Shown here piece after piece: positions 16,875 through 25,082 of a stretch of 64,000 nt of DNA. This DNA comes from Komagataeibacter xylinus. GTDB lineage: Bacteria > Pseudomonadota > Alphaproteobacteria > Acetobacterales > Acetobacteraceae. Location of the stretch: NCBI RefSeq assembly GCF_031081985.1, contig NZ_JARWSK010000007.1, forward strand, positions 1 to 64,000, given 5' to 3'. The notes beneath the pieces are model-generated. The model did not search any database. It was not told where the DNA came from and saw only the letters and a program-made list of their open reading frames with translations. A program made the position numbers and the translations under genes. Positions within the stretch are counted from its first letter, which is position 1. Each line of letters begins with the position of its first letter.

Positions 16875-17873
16875 ATGACGCAGGCGCCTGTTACGGAAAC
16901 CATCCAGATCCGGGGGCTCAGGCAGCCCGTCTCGCGCATTGCGCTGGGCACATGGGCCATTGGCGGGTGGATGTGGGGCGGCCCGGATGACCGCAATGCC
17001 ATCGCCACCATCCACGAAGCCCTCGATGTAGGCATAACGCTGGTTGATACCGCGCCCGTGTATGGTTTTGGCCATTCGGAAGAGATCGTGGGCCAGGCCC
17101 TGGTTGGGCGGCGCGACAAGGTGGCCATCGCCACCAAGGTGGGGCTTGACTGGAAGGATGACCACAAGCCCTTCCGCAATTCATCACCCGCGCGCATCCG
17201 CAAGGAAATCGAGGATTCGCTGCGCCGCCTGCGCACTGACTACATCGACCTCTATCAGGTGCACTGGCCCGATTCTTCGGTGCCGATGGAAGAAACCGCC
17301 CGCACGCTCGAGGCCCTGGTGCGCGAAGGCAAGGTGCTGGCGCTGGGGGTGAGCAATTTCTCCATTGCCCAGATGGAGGCATTCAGGCAGTTCGCGCCGC
17401 TCTGTGCCGTGCAGCCGCCCTACAACCTGTTCGAGCGCGCGATGGAGCACGACATCCTGCCCTATGCCCGCCAGCACGATCTGGCCATTCTCGCCTATGG
17501 CCCGCTGTGCCGTGGACTGCTGTCAGGCAAGATGACGGCACAGACGAAATTCGGCGCCGATGACCTGCGCAGCGCCGACCCCAAATTCCAGCCGCCCCGT
17601 TTTGCCCATTACCTGCAGGCCGTGCGCGAGTTGCAGGACTTCGCCCGTGAAAAGCATGGGAAGTCGCTGCTCGCGCTGGCCATACGCTGGGTGCTGGACC
17701 AGGGGCCGACCATTGCCCTGTGGGGCGCGCGCCGCCCCGACCAGATCGCCGCCGTGGCCGATGCAATGGGCTGGCACCTGAGCGCTGATGACCGGCGCGA
17801 GATCGATGCGATCCTGGCGCGCTGCATTCCCGACCCGGTTGGCCCCGGCTTCATGGCGCCTCCGGGCGCCTGA
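16875..17873 (+). CDS. aldo/keto reductase
   Basis: NAD(P)H-dependent TIM-barrel oxidoreductase of 332 aa. The full catalytic tetrad is visible: Asp58 and Tyr63 (VDTAPVYG), Lys88 (ATKVG) and His130 (YQVHWPD). The KVLALGVSNFS motif and a C-terminal nucleotide-binding segment (IALWGARRPDQI) are also present. The substrate is unknown. The ATG at 16875 is preceded by AGGGAGA at good spacing, whereas a longer frame from 16797 has no such site. It is probably monocistronic and is followed by a hairpin shared with the convergent small gene. Confidence 0.9.
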   Translation: MTQAPVTETIQIRGLRQPVSRIALGTWAIGGWMWGGPDDRNAIATIHEALDVGITLVDTAPVYGFGHSEEIVGQALVGRRDKVAIATKVGLDWKDDHKPFRNSSPARIRKEIEDSLRRLRTDYIDLYQVHWPDSSVPMEETARTLEALVREGKVLALGVSNFSIAQMEAFRQFAPLCAVQPPYNLFERAMEHDILPYARQHDLAILAYGPLCRGLLSGKMTAQTKFGADDLRSADPKFQPPRFAHYLQAVRELQDFAREKHGKSLLALAIRWVLDQGPTIALWGARRPDQIAAVADAMGWHLSADDRREIDAILARCIPDPVGPGFMAPPGA

Positions 17874-17888
17874 CGGGCGCTGCCCCGT

Positions 17889-17912
17889 GCCCTGCTGCGC
17901 TGACGGCAGGGC
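17889..17912. terminator. hairpin between convergent genes
   Basis: GCCCTGC and GCAGGGC pair around a 10-base loop directly between the stops of the aldo/keto reductase gene and the leftward small gene. There is no T run on either side, so terminator function is tentative. Confidence 0.35.
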
Positions 17913-18272
17913 TCAGGGGTCGACCGATGCCCCCACGTTGGTGCTGTAGCGGGTTTTCCATGCCCCGGCCTCGACCATGCATTCGGCGTAAAAGCCCATA
18001 TGCCCCGACCCGACCCATGTCTGGGCGGAGCCGCTGTTCCCGCTAGCGGCGGCTCCAACGCCAGCCTTGCTCTGGCATCGCTGCGACGCCGCGACGTAAA
18101 GGGGGTCCTTTTCGCTGACGGCAGGAATGAAACCGCTGATATCGCCATAGGGCGAGTTACCGTGCGGGTGGTGTTCGCGCACGTTGAAGTGGTGCGAGCG
18201 GGCCTGTGCGCCCGCCACCCCGACGGTGCCGAGGCACAGGCAGGCCAGCAGGATACGGATACGCAGCAGCAT
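17913..18272 (-). CDS. small exported protein of unknown function
   Basis: A 119-aa protein with a clear signal peptide (RIRILLACLCLGTVGVAGAQA, residues 4-24). The mature part of about 95 residues begins with a His-rich segment (HHFNVREHHPHG) and has two cysteines (RCQSK and AECMV) that could form a disulfide. I do not recognise a family. It lies 55 bases downstream of the CPA1 antiporter gene on the same strand and could be cotranscribed with it. The signal peptide and codon pattern support a real gene. Confidence 0.65.
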   Translation of the reverse strand: MLLRIRILLACLCLGTVGVAGAQARSHHFNVREHHPHGNSPYGDISGFIPAVSEKDPLYVAASQRCQSKAGVGAAASGNSGSAQTWVGSGHMGFYAECMVEAGAWKTRYSTNVGASVDP

Positions 18273-18327
18273 GGGGCGGTTCCTCTTGCAGTTTCGGTCT
18301 GTCGGGGGCGGGGTAGAGGCTCTTTTA

Positions 18328-20097
18328 TCAGTCTGTCAGGGCGGGTGTCATGCATCCCGTTTCAGGCAGGGCTGCGCCATCATGGGTGCTGGCATGCGGC
18401 AGGCCATCGGGGCGGGGCAGGGAGCGGGCCTCGATCTGGAGTTCCTGCTCGATGAAATCAAGCTCCTGATTGATGGTCAGCTCGGTCTCGTCATTGATGA
18501 GTTTCTGCACCACGCGCATGTGCAGGCGTTCGCGCATGTGGCGGATGAGGCGGAAGCGCAGCGCGAGTTCGGTCCGCTTTTCACGGATGGCGGTGGCGCG
18601 GATGCTGGCTTCCGCCGCGCGGGAATTGTCCAGCCTGCGCAGCGTGTCCTGGTATTCGTGCAGCAGGCGGCCAATGGCTTCCTGCTTGAGATCCACGCTT
18701 TCCGAGCCATCGGGCATGGTGTCGAGTTCCTGCTGCGCCAGCACGGCCTGCTCGGCATGCAGGGCCTCGATGGCGGTCTGCGCCAGTTCTATGCGCATCA
18801 TGTCCAGTTCGTGCAGGCTGGGGTCGTCCTCATCGGTGCTCATGCCGTGCAGCAGCGGCGGAATGGCCACGCTTGCCAGTACCAGCGAGCAGATGATCAC
18901 GCCCGCCGCCAGTGTTACCAGCAGGTCGCGGCCCGGAAAGCCCGGTCCCGCCAGCGTTGCCACCGGCAGCGACAGCACGGCCGCCAGCGTAATGGCCCCG
19001 CGCGTGCCCGCCACGGTCATGAGCAGCACGTTGCGCGCGGACGGGATGACCGTGTTGCGGTGGCGCAGATGGGCGAACAGCCGCCGGGCGGAAATGGAAA
19101 TCCAGATCCATGCGAAGCGGATCAGGCTCATCATGAGCTGGATGCCCACGATGGCCAGGATCAGGAACCATGGCGAGATGCCGCCCGCGCGCGCAATGGC
19201 GGCGCCCCCGCTCACCAGATCAGGCAGTTGCAGCCCCAGCAGCAGGAAGATCACGGCATTGAACGTGAAGTTCACCATGTCCCACACCGTGGTGGCCTTG
19301 AGGCGGGTTTCGGTGCGGGCCTCGTTCATCACGCCGGTGAACTTGACCGTCATGCCGCCGGCCACGGCGGCGAGGATGCCCGAGCACTGCACCGCATCGG
19401 CCAGCAGGTAGATGCCAAAGGGCAGCATCATGGCCAGCGTGATGTGGGTGGGCGGGTCGTCATAGCCGCGCACCAGCAGCATGTGCTCCGCCCGGCATGC
19501 CGCCCACGCCACCACGATGCCGATCACGATGCCGCCCGTCGCCATGAAGATGAAGCTGCCCAGCGCCTGCTGGAACGAGAACAGCCCCGTCATGGCCGCC
19601 GCCACCGCGAACTTGAAGCATACCAACCCCGAGGCATCGTTGAGCAGCGCCTCGCCATGCAGGATGTGCACCACGCGCGCGGGCGCGCGCCCGCCCTCGA
19701 TCATGCTGCCCACCGAGACCGCATCGGTGGGCGACATGACGGCGGCGAGCGCGAAGGCCGCGGGCAGCATGATGGGCGGAATGAGCCAGTGGATGAAGTA
19801 GCCGCACGCCAGCGTGGTGAACACCACAAGCCCCAGCGCCATCATGACGATGATGTTGCGCAGCTCGCCAAACTCGCGCATCGGCATGCGGTAGGCATCG
19901 GCATAGAGCAGTGGCGGAATGAACAGCAGCAGGAACATGTCGGGGTCGAAGCCGATATTCAGTCCCGCAAGGGCCGCTATGGCCCCCACTGCAATCTGGA
20001 TCAGGGGCAGGGGCACGGGAATGCGCCCCACGCGCGAAATCAGGCTGCTGATCCCGGTAACGGTCAGTAATGCAAGGGTGATGAAAACGGCATGCAT
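18328..20097 (-). CDS. CPA1-family Na+/H+ (monovalent cation/proton) antiporter
   Basis: A 589-aa inner-membrane antiporter with about 12 membrane segments in residues 1-410. The conserved MSPTDAVSVGSM motif in TM5 carries the transport Asp, followed by HGEALLNDASGLV, both typical of NhaP/YjcE-like CPA1 proteins. A cytoplasmic tail of about 170 residues is helical and charged, as in YjcE-type proteins. It exchanges Na+ or K+ for protons across the inner membrane, useful to an acid-producing organism. The ATG at 20097 gives a hydrophobic first helix. It is divergent from cbpA across an AT-rich 279-bp region. Confidence 0.9.
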   Translation of the reverse strand: MHAVFITLALLTVTGISSLISRVGRIPVPLPLIQIAVGAIAALAGLNIGFDPDMFLLLFIPPLLYADAYRMPMREFGELRNIIVMMALGLVVFTTLACGYFIHWLIPPIMLPAAFALAAVMSPTDAVSVGSMIEGGRAPARVVHILHGEALLNDASGLVCFKFAVAAAMTGLFSFQQALGSFIFMATGGIVIGIVVAWAACRAEHMLLVRGYDDPPTHITLAMMLPFGIYLLADAVQCSGILAAVAGGMTVKFTGVMNEARTETRLKATTVWDMVNFTFNAVIFLLLGLQLPDLVSGGAAIARAGGISPWFLILAIVGIQLMMSLIRFAWIWISISARRLFAHLRHRNTVIPSARNVLLMTVAGTRGAITLAAVLSLPVATLAGPGFPGRDLLVTLAAGVIICSLVLASVAIPPLLHGMSTDEDDPSLHELDMMRIELAQTAIEALHAEQAVLAQQELDTMPDGSESVDLKQEAIGRLLHEYQDTLRRLDNSRAAEASIRATAIREKRTELALRFRLIRHMRERLHMRVVQKLINDETELTINQELDFIEQELQIEARSLPRPDGLPHASTHDGAALPETGCMTPALTD

Positions 20098-20376
20098 CTG
20101 GCGTGGTCTTTTTTATAGTTCTATTGCATTGTGGAAATACTTCATTTTTGCATGAATTAAAAATACAAAAGATGTTATTTTGAAGTTCCTGTTGTGTTAT
20201 TTTCTTCTGCCAGCCATGCGTGGATCGAAGATTTCCTCACCCTTCATTGACCCTGCCTGCCCCACTTCCCATTATTGAAGCATGAAGGGCCGCAAGGCTG
20301 TATTGATGGTGTTCAGGGGGCAGGGGCGTGGCGCATGGCCGGGCTGGCCCATTCCTGACGGAGGGATGATTTTTAA

Positions 20377-21303
20377 GTGAGCAAGGATCCATACGAAGTA
20401 CTCGGCCTGACGCGCACGGCCAGCCAGGATGATATCCGCAAGGCCTACCGCAAGCTGGCCAAGAAGTACCACCCTGACCTCAACCCCGGCGACAAGGTGG
20501 CCGAGGAACGCTTCAAGGCCATCGGGGCGGCCAACGCCCTGCTGTCCGATGAGGCGCAGCGCGCGCGCTATGACCGCGGCGAGATTGATGAAACCGGGCA
20601 GGAAAAAGGCTTCGGCTTTGGCGGTGGCGGCGGTTACCGCGACCATGCCGAAGGGCCGCAGGGCTTCCATTACGGTGGCGGCCAGTTCTCGGAAGAGGAT
20701 CTTGGCGACATCTTCGGCATGTTCGGTGGTGGCGGCGGTGGCTTCCGCCGCAGGCCGCAGGGGCCGATGAAGGGGGCGGACCGGCAGTATGCCCTGACCG
20801 TAAGCTTCCTTGCATCCGTCAATGGCGGCACGGAGCGGATTACGCTGCCCGGCGGCACGCAGCTTGACGTGAAGATCCCCCCCGGCATTACCGATGGCCA
20901 GGTCATGCGCCTGCGCGGCAAGGGTGATCCGGGGCAGCAGGGCGGCCCTGCGGGCGATGCGCTGATTACCATCACCGTGGCGCCCGACAGCACCTACACG
21001 CGTGATGGCAATGACATCCGCATGTCGCTGCCGGTGGACCTGAAAACGGCGGTTCTTGGCGGCAGCATCACCATCCCCACGCCCGCGGGGTCGGTGAAGA
21101 TGAACGTGCCCGCCCATTCCGACAGCGGTAGCGTGCTGCGCCTGCGCGGGCGCGGGGTCAAGGCGCATGGCAAGACCGAGGCGGGCAACCTGTATGTCAA
21201 GCTGGTCGTGACACTGGGCAAGATTGACCCGGCGCTGGAGGAATTCCTGCGCAATGACACGGCAGCCGGGAAGGCGGAGCCTGCGGAGGACAAGAAAGCA
21301 TGA
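20377..21303 (+). CDS. cbpA: DnaJ-class curved-DNA-binding co-chaperone CbpA
   Basis: A 308-aa Hsp40. The J domain (about 4-68) has the HPD motif in KKYHPDLNPG. A Gly/Phe-rich linker (about 75-125) follows, then two C-terminal substrate-binding beta domains without a zinc-finger region, which distinguishes CbpA from DnaJ. It starts at GTG 20377, with GGAGGGA about 11 bases upstream. Its stop overlaps the start of cbpM (ATGA). CbpA stimulates DnaK ATPase under stress and can bind DNA. The AT-rich 20098-20376 leader separates it from the divergent antiporter and presumably holds both promoters; I see no clear boxes there. Confidence 0.92.
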   Translation: MSKDPYEVLGLTRTASQDDIRKAYRKLAKKYHPDLNPGDKVAEERFKAIGAANALLSDEAQRARYDRGEIDETGQEKGFGFGGGGGYRDHAEGPQGFHYGGGQFSEEDLGDIFGMFGGGGGGFRRRPQGPMKGADRQYALTVSFLASVNGGTERITLPGGTQLDVKIPPGITDGQVMRLRGKGDPGQQGGPAGDALITITVAPDSTYTRDGNDIRMSLPVDLKTAVLGGSITIPTPAGSVKMNVPAHSDSGSVLRLRGRGVKAHGKTEAGNLYVKLVVTLGKIDPALEEFLRNDTAAGKAEPAEDKKA

Positions 21304-21629
21304 TTACGATCGAGACCCTGTGCCTGCGCATCGGCAACGTGCCGCAGCAGGACGTGCAGGCATGGATCGACAGCGACTGGCTGCGGCCCGAGGGCGCGCC
21401 GGGGCATTATCTGTTCCGCGAGATTGACGAGGCGCGGGCTCGGCTGATCATCGAACTGCGCGATGACATGGGCATAAATGACGAAGGCATGCCGGTGGTG
21501 CTCTCGCTGCTAGACCAGCTTTACGCCGCCCGCCGCCAGATGCTGCGCCTGCGCGAGGCGATCAGCATCCCGCGTGAAAACGAACTGCGTTCACGCCTGC
21601 GCGGCCTGCTGACCAGCGCGCAGGACTGA
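21300..21629 (+). CDS. cbpM: chaperone modulator CbpM
   Basis: A 109-aa MerR-like helical protein that inhibits CbpA by binding its J domain. The N-terminus (ITIETLCLRIG onward) and the central LIIELRDDMGINDEGMPVVLSLLDQLY segment match the CbpM family: the L..DL..DMG.N..G..V.L.L.D pattern. It overlaps cbpA by 4 bases, giving the standard co-chaperone/modulator operon. A strong terminator follows. Confidence 0.88.
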   Translation: MITIETLCLRIGNVPQQDVQAWIDSDWLRPEGAPGHYLFREIDEARARLIIELRDDMGINDEGMPVVLSLLDQLYAARRQMLRLREAISIPRENELRSRLRGLLTSAQD

Positions 21630-21638
21630 CACCACCAG

Positions 21639-21673
21639 CCCCCGTGAGCGCATCCGGCCACGGGGGTTTTTTT
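21639..21673 (+). terminator. rho-independent terminator of cbpAM
   Basis: CCCCCGTG (21639-21646) pairs with CACGGGGG (21659-21666), followed by seven T residues. It lies 10 bases after the cbpM stop, between convergent genes. Confidence 0.9.
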
Positions 21674-21678
21674 CTGGC

Positions 21679-22086
21679 TCAGTCCGCGCGGCTGAGCGGC
21701 AGGTCCAGCTTCTGGCCCGGCTTGGCGCCCTGCATCTGCAGGTCGGCGGCATTGGGCGAGGTCAGGCGGAAGACGGTGCGCGGGTCGTCATTGACCGAGC
21801 GCAGCGAGGTATCATCCTGCACCTTCAGTTCGATGGTGCGGCCCGTCAGCCCCGTGATCTTGCCCAGCGAATTCGGCAGCTTCAGGTAAAGCCGCGCCGC
21901 AGGTCCAAGCGCCTTGTTGGCGGTGATGGTGACGGGCTGGAGGCCAAGCGCCGTCCACTCGCCCGTATAGGCGCCGGGGCCATAGGGGGGCTTGGGGTCG
22001 GGCTGGTCAGCGCGGGCTATGCCAGCACCCGCGAGCACGCCGGTCAGGCCCAGGGCTGCAATCGCCATGTGGAGGGGTTTCATCAT
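21679..22086 (-). CDS. exported protein of unknown function
   Basis: A 135-aa protein with a signal peptide (MMKPLHMAIAALGLTGVLAG through ARA, cleavage near residue 25). The mature domain of about 110 residues is beta-rich and polar, with the segments YTGEWTALGLQPVTITANKAL and RTIELKVQDDTSLRSVNDDP. I do not recognise a family. The ATG at 22086 has AGGAT about 8 bases upstream; an ORF start at 22152 would place unlikely residues before the signal. It is divergent from budA and convergent with cbpM. Confidence 0.7.
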   Translation of the reverse strand: MMKPLHMAIAALGLTGVLAGAGIARADQPDPKPPYGPGAYTGEWTALGLQPVTITANKALGPAARLYLKLPNSLGKITGLTGRTIELKVQDDTSLRSVNDDPRTVFRLTSPNAADLQMQGAKPGQKLDLPLSRAD

Positions 22087-22193
22087 CGGGTCATCCTGCC
22101 TGTTCATTGACCGTTCACAATGCAGGCGGGGCGCGGGCAGGGCAAGCCGCAAGCCCCGTGGGGCGGCCCTGCAACCCGTGCCGTGCCATATAT

Positions 22194-22223
22194 TTTACAT
22201 ATGGAAATACCCTTGAATATATA
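22194..22223 (+). promoter_or_regulatory. candidate budA promoter with adjacent palindrome
   Basis: TTTACA (22194-22199) and TATATA (22218-22223) are 18 bp apart, about 105 bases upstream of budA. CCATAT and ATATGG flank the -35 box (22187-22204) as a short inverted repeat that a regulator could use. No acetoin regulator gene is adjacent. Confidence 0.4.
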
Positions 22224-22328
22224 TTGGACGTACTGAACGGCGTGCCGCACCATCATCGTGCCATCTACACATGATCGGGAAGCAGGCCGTGCTACTGCGC
22301 CGCCGCCCCGTTGCAGGAGACCCAGGTC

Positions 22329-23114
22329 TTGAAGCTGAAATGCTACTCGGTAGGCGATATCGATACCCGCTCCAGCGCCGCTGACGCGACGGGTGTGCGT
22401 CCGCGCATGAACCGCCTGTACCAGACCTCCACCATGGCCGCGCTGCTCGATGCCGTCTATGATGGGGAAACCACGCTTGACGAACTGCTGCAGCACGGCA
22501 ATTTCGGCCTTGGCACGTTCAACGCGCTCGATGGCGAGATGATCGTCAATGACAGCGTCATCCACCAGTTCCGCGCCGACGGGCAGGCCGGCCGCGTGCC
22601 CGGCGACCTCAAGACCCCGTTCGCCTGCGTCACCTTCTTCAACCCGGAGAAGGAGTACATGATCGACACGGCCCAGGACAAGGAAGGCTTCGAGGCGATT
22701 GTCGACCGTCTGGTCAACAACCCCAACCTGTTTGCCGCCGTGCGCTTTACCGGCCTGTTCGAGCGCGTCGAGACCCGCACCGTGTTCTGCCAGTGCCACC
22801 CGTACCCGCCCATGCTCGAGGTGGTCAGCCGCCAGCCGACCATGCAGCTTGGCGCGGCCACCGGCACCATGCTCGGCTTCCGCACGCCGGGCTACATGCA
22901 GGGCGTGAACGTGGCGGGCTATCACCTGCACTTCCTGACCGAAGACGGGCGCCGTGGCGGCCACCTGACCGATTACGCCGTGCTCAAGGGCAGGCTGGAG
23001 GTGGGCATCATCTCCGATGTCGAGATCCAGTTGCCCCGCACCGAGCAGTTCGCGAAGGCCAATCTTTCACCCGAGAACATTCACGAGGCCATTCGCGTGG
23101 CCGAGGGCGGTTGA
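22329..23114 (+). CDS. budA: alpha-acetolactate decarboxylase
   Basis: A 261-aa zinc enzyme that decarboxylates (S)-alpha-acetolactate to (R)-acetoin in the cytoplasm. The metal-binding histidines are in YHLHFLTEDGRRGGH, and the RLYQTSTMAALLDAVYDGE and FNALDGEM segments are typical. A TTG at 22329 is the likely start because AGGAGA sits 8 bases upstream; a TTG at 22311 is inside that region. It is followed 76 bp later by acetolactate synthase, so the pair forms the classical acetoin branch. Start assignment is less certain than function. Confidence 0.93.
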   Translation: MKLKCYSVGDIDTRSSAADATGVRPRMNRLYQTSTMAALLDAVYDGETTLDELLQHGNFGLGTFNALDGEMIVNDSVIHQFRADGQAGRVPGDLKTPFACVTFFNPEKEYMIDTAQDKEGFEAIVDRLVNNPNLFAAVRFTGLFERVETRTVFCQCHPYPPMLEVVSRQPTMQLGAATGTMLGFRTPGYMQGVNVAGYHLHFLTEDGRRGGHLTDYAVLKGRLEVGIISDVEIQLPRTEQFAKANLSPENIHEAIRVAEGG

Positions 23115-23190
23115 GGGGGCAGCCCCTCCCGTCACTTCCCTGCCCGGCGGCCAAGGCTGCGGCACATAATCTTTCAGGATAGCTGGAACA

Positions 23191-24882
23191 ATGACTGACA
23201 AGACCCAATCGGCCGCGCCTGAGTGCGGGGCGGACATGATCGTGCGCAACCTCGTGGCGCACGGCACGACCCACGTATTCGGCATTCCCGGTGCCAAGGT
23301 GGACCGCCTGTTCGACGCGCTGGTTGACAGCCCGATCGAGACGGTGGTGACCCGCCATGAGCAGAATGCCGCCTTCATTGCCGGTGGCATTGGCCGTCTG
23401 ACCAGCAAGGCGGGCGTTGCCATCGCAACATCCGGCCCCGGCGCCTCGAACTTCGTGACCGGCCTCGCCACCGCCAACTCCGAAGGCGACCCGGTGCTGG
23501 CCATTGGTGGCGCGGTGAAGCTGGCTGACCGCCTCAAGCTGACCCACCAGAGCATGGATACGGTGGCCCTGTTCCAGCCTATTACCAAATACAGCGCGGA
23601 AATCACCTCGCCTGCCGCCGTGTCGGAATCCATCGCCAACGCGCTGCGCTTTGCCGAGAGCGGCCGCCCTGGCGCCGCCTTTGTCAGCACGCCGATGGAT
23701 ATCCTGTCCATGCCGGCGGAAGGCAAGGTGCTGGCCGGGCGCGAACTGCCCAAAAATGGCGCGGCCCCGGCCGAGGCCATCAACGAGGCACTCGGTCTGA
23801 TCCGCAAGGCGCAGCGCCCGGTCATCCTGCTCGGCCTGTTGGCCAGCCGTCCCGACGTGTCCGATGCGGTGCGCGCGCTGGTGGCGACTACGGGCGTGCC
23901 GGTCATTGGCACCTATCAGGCTGCCGGTGCGGTATCGCAGGAACTGTCCGACCGCTTTGGCGGCCGCGTGGGCCTGTTCCGCAACCAGCCGGGCGACCAG
24001 TTGCTGCATGAGGCCGATCTCGTGATCTCGATCGGCTACAACCCGATCGAATATGATCCGTGGCTATGGAATGTCGATAACGGCCGCAAGATCGTGCATG
24101 TCGATGTCGTCGCCGCCGAGCTTGACACGCATTATGACCCGGCTGTCGAGCTGATTGGCGATATCGCAGCGTCGATCAAGGCGCTGGCGGCACAGGCTGG
24201 CAAGCTTGCGCGCGCGCCGCAGCTTGAAGAGATCCTGAGCCAGTATCACGCCACCCGTCTTGCCGCGCTGTCGGGCGCGCGCAGCACGTCCAACACCGCC
24301 GTCCACCCGCTGCAGATCGTGCGTGAGCTTGAGCAGTTCGTGACCCCGGACGTGACGATGTGCCTCGACATGGGCACCTTCCACATCTGGCTGGCGCGTT
24401 ACCTGCTGTCCTTCCGCGCGCGCCAGATGCTGATCAGCAACGGCCAGCAGACCATGGGCGTGGGCCTGCCGTGGGGCATTGCCGCAAGCCTGGTCAATCC
24501 GGGGCAGAAGGTCATCTCGATCTCGGGCGATGGCGGGTTCATGATGTCGTGCATGGAGCTGGAAACGGCGGTGCGGCTGAAGTGCAACCTCATCCACATG
24601 GTCTGGGTCGATCAGGCCTACAACATGGTCGAGATGCAGGAGAAGAAGAAGTACGGTCGCGGCTCTGGCGTGGATTTCGGGCCGATCGACTTCGCCATGT
24701 TCGCCCGCTCGTGCGGCGCGCACGGCATTGCCGTCCATTCCGCCGATGGCGTGGCGGGCGCCCTGCGCGAGGCCATGGACATTGAAGGCCCGGTCGTGAT
24801 TTCGGTGCCGGTGGATTACTCGCAGAACCATCTGCTCATGAAGCCGCTGGCAACCCTTGGCGAGACCTCGGCCGCGGCGTAA
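23191..24882 (+). CDS. alsS: catabolic acetolactate synthase
   Basis: A 563-aa thiamine-diphosphate enzyme condensing two pyruvates to acetolactate and CO2. The catalytic Glu57 is in VVTRHEQNAAF. SGPGASNFVTGLATAN and the TPP-Mg motif GDGGFMMSCMELETAVRL through VWVDQAYNM identify an AlsS/BudB-type enzyme. It is a catabolic form: no small regulatory subunit follows and its partner is budA upstream. A terminator-like hairpin lies after the stop. Together with budA it provides a neutral, NADH-independent sink for pyruvate. Confidence 0.93.
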   Translation: MTDKTQSAAPECGADMIVRNLVAHGTTHVFGIPGAKVDRLFDALVDSPIETVVTRHEQNAAFIAGGIGRLTSKAGVAIATSGPGASNFVTGLATANSEGDPVLAIGGAVKLADRLKLTHQSMDTVALFQPITKYSAEITSPAAVSESIANALRFAESGRPGAAFVSTPMDILSMPAEGKVLAGRELPKNGAAPAEAINEALGLIRKAQRPVILLGLLASRPDVSDAVRALVATTGVPVIGTYQAAGAVSQELSDRFGGRVGLFRNQPGDQLLHEADLVISIGYNPIEYDPWLWNVDNGRKIVHVDVVAAELDTHYDPAVELIGDIAASIKALAAQAGKLARAPQLEEILSQYHATRLAALSGARSTSNTAVHPLQIVRELEQFVTPDVTMCLDMGTFHIWLARYLLSFRARQMLISNGQQTMGVGLPWGIAASLVNPGQKVISISGDGGFMMSCMELETAVRLKCNLIHMVWVDQAYNMVEMQEKKKYGRGSGVDFGPIDFAMFARSCGAHGIAVHSADGVAGALREAMDIEGPVVISVPVDYSQNHLLMKPLATLGETSAAA

Positions 24883-24906
24883 AACCCGGCCCGGCGTATT
24901 TCAAAC

Positions 24907-24947
24907 CGGCCCGCCACGCCCTGACCGGCGGGCGGGCCGTTCTGTTT
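24907..24947 (+). terminator. probable terminator of budA-alsS
   Basis: CGGCCCGCC (24907-24915) pairs with GGCGGGCCG (24931-24939), followed by TTCTGTTT. It is 24 bases after the alsS stop. Confidence 0.55.
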
Positions 24948-25082
24948 GGGCATGCGACATCAGCATTTTATGCGCACGTCGCCCGATGCGGAACATGCCA
25001 GACTACAAAACATCATTTCACGAATGCCCCCAGGCCGTGACAGGCATGCGGGCGTGAGGGAATGCACCGAGGAAAAGTAAAA

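Noticed and set aside
18184-20070. 628-codon open frame on the plus strand opposite the CPA1 antiporter
   Set aside because: Its Gln/His/Arg-rich translation has no motif, whereas the minus strand encodes a complete antiporter with conserved transport residues.
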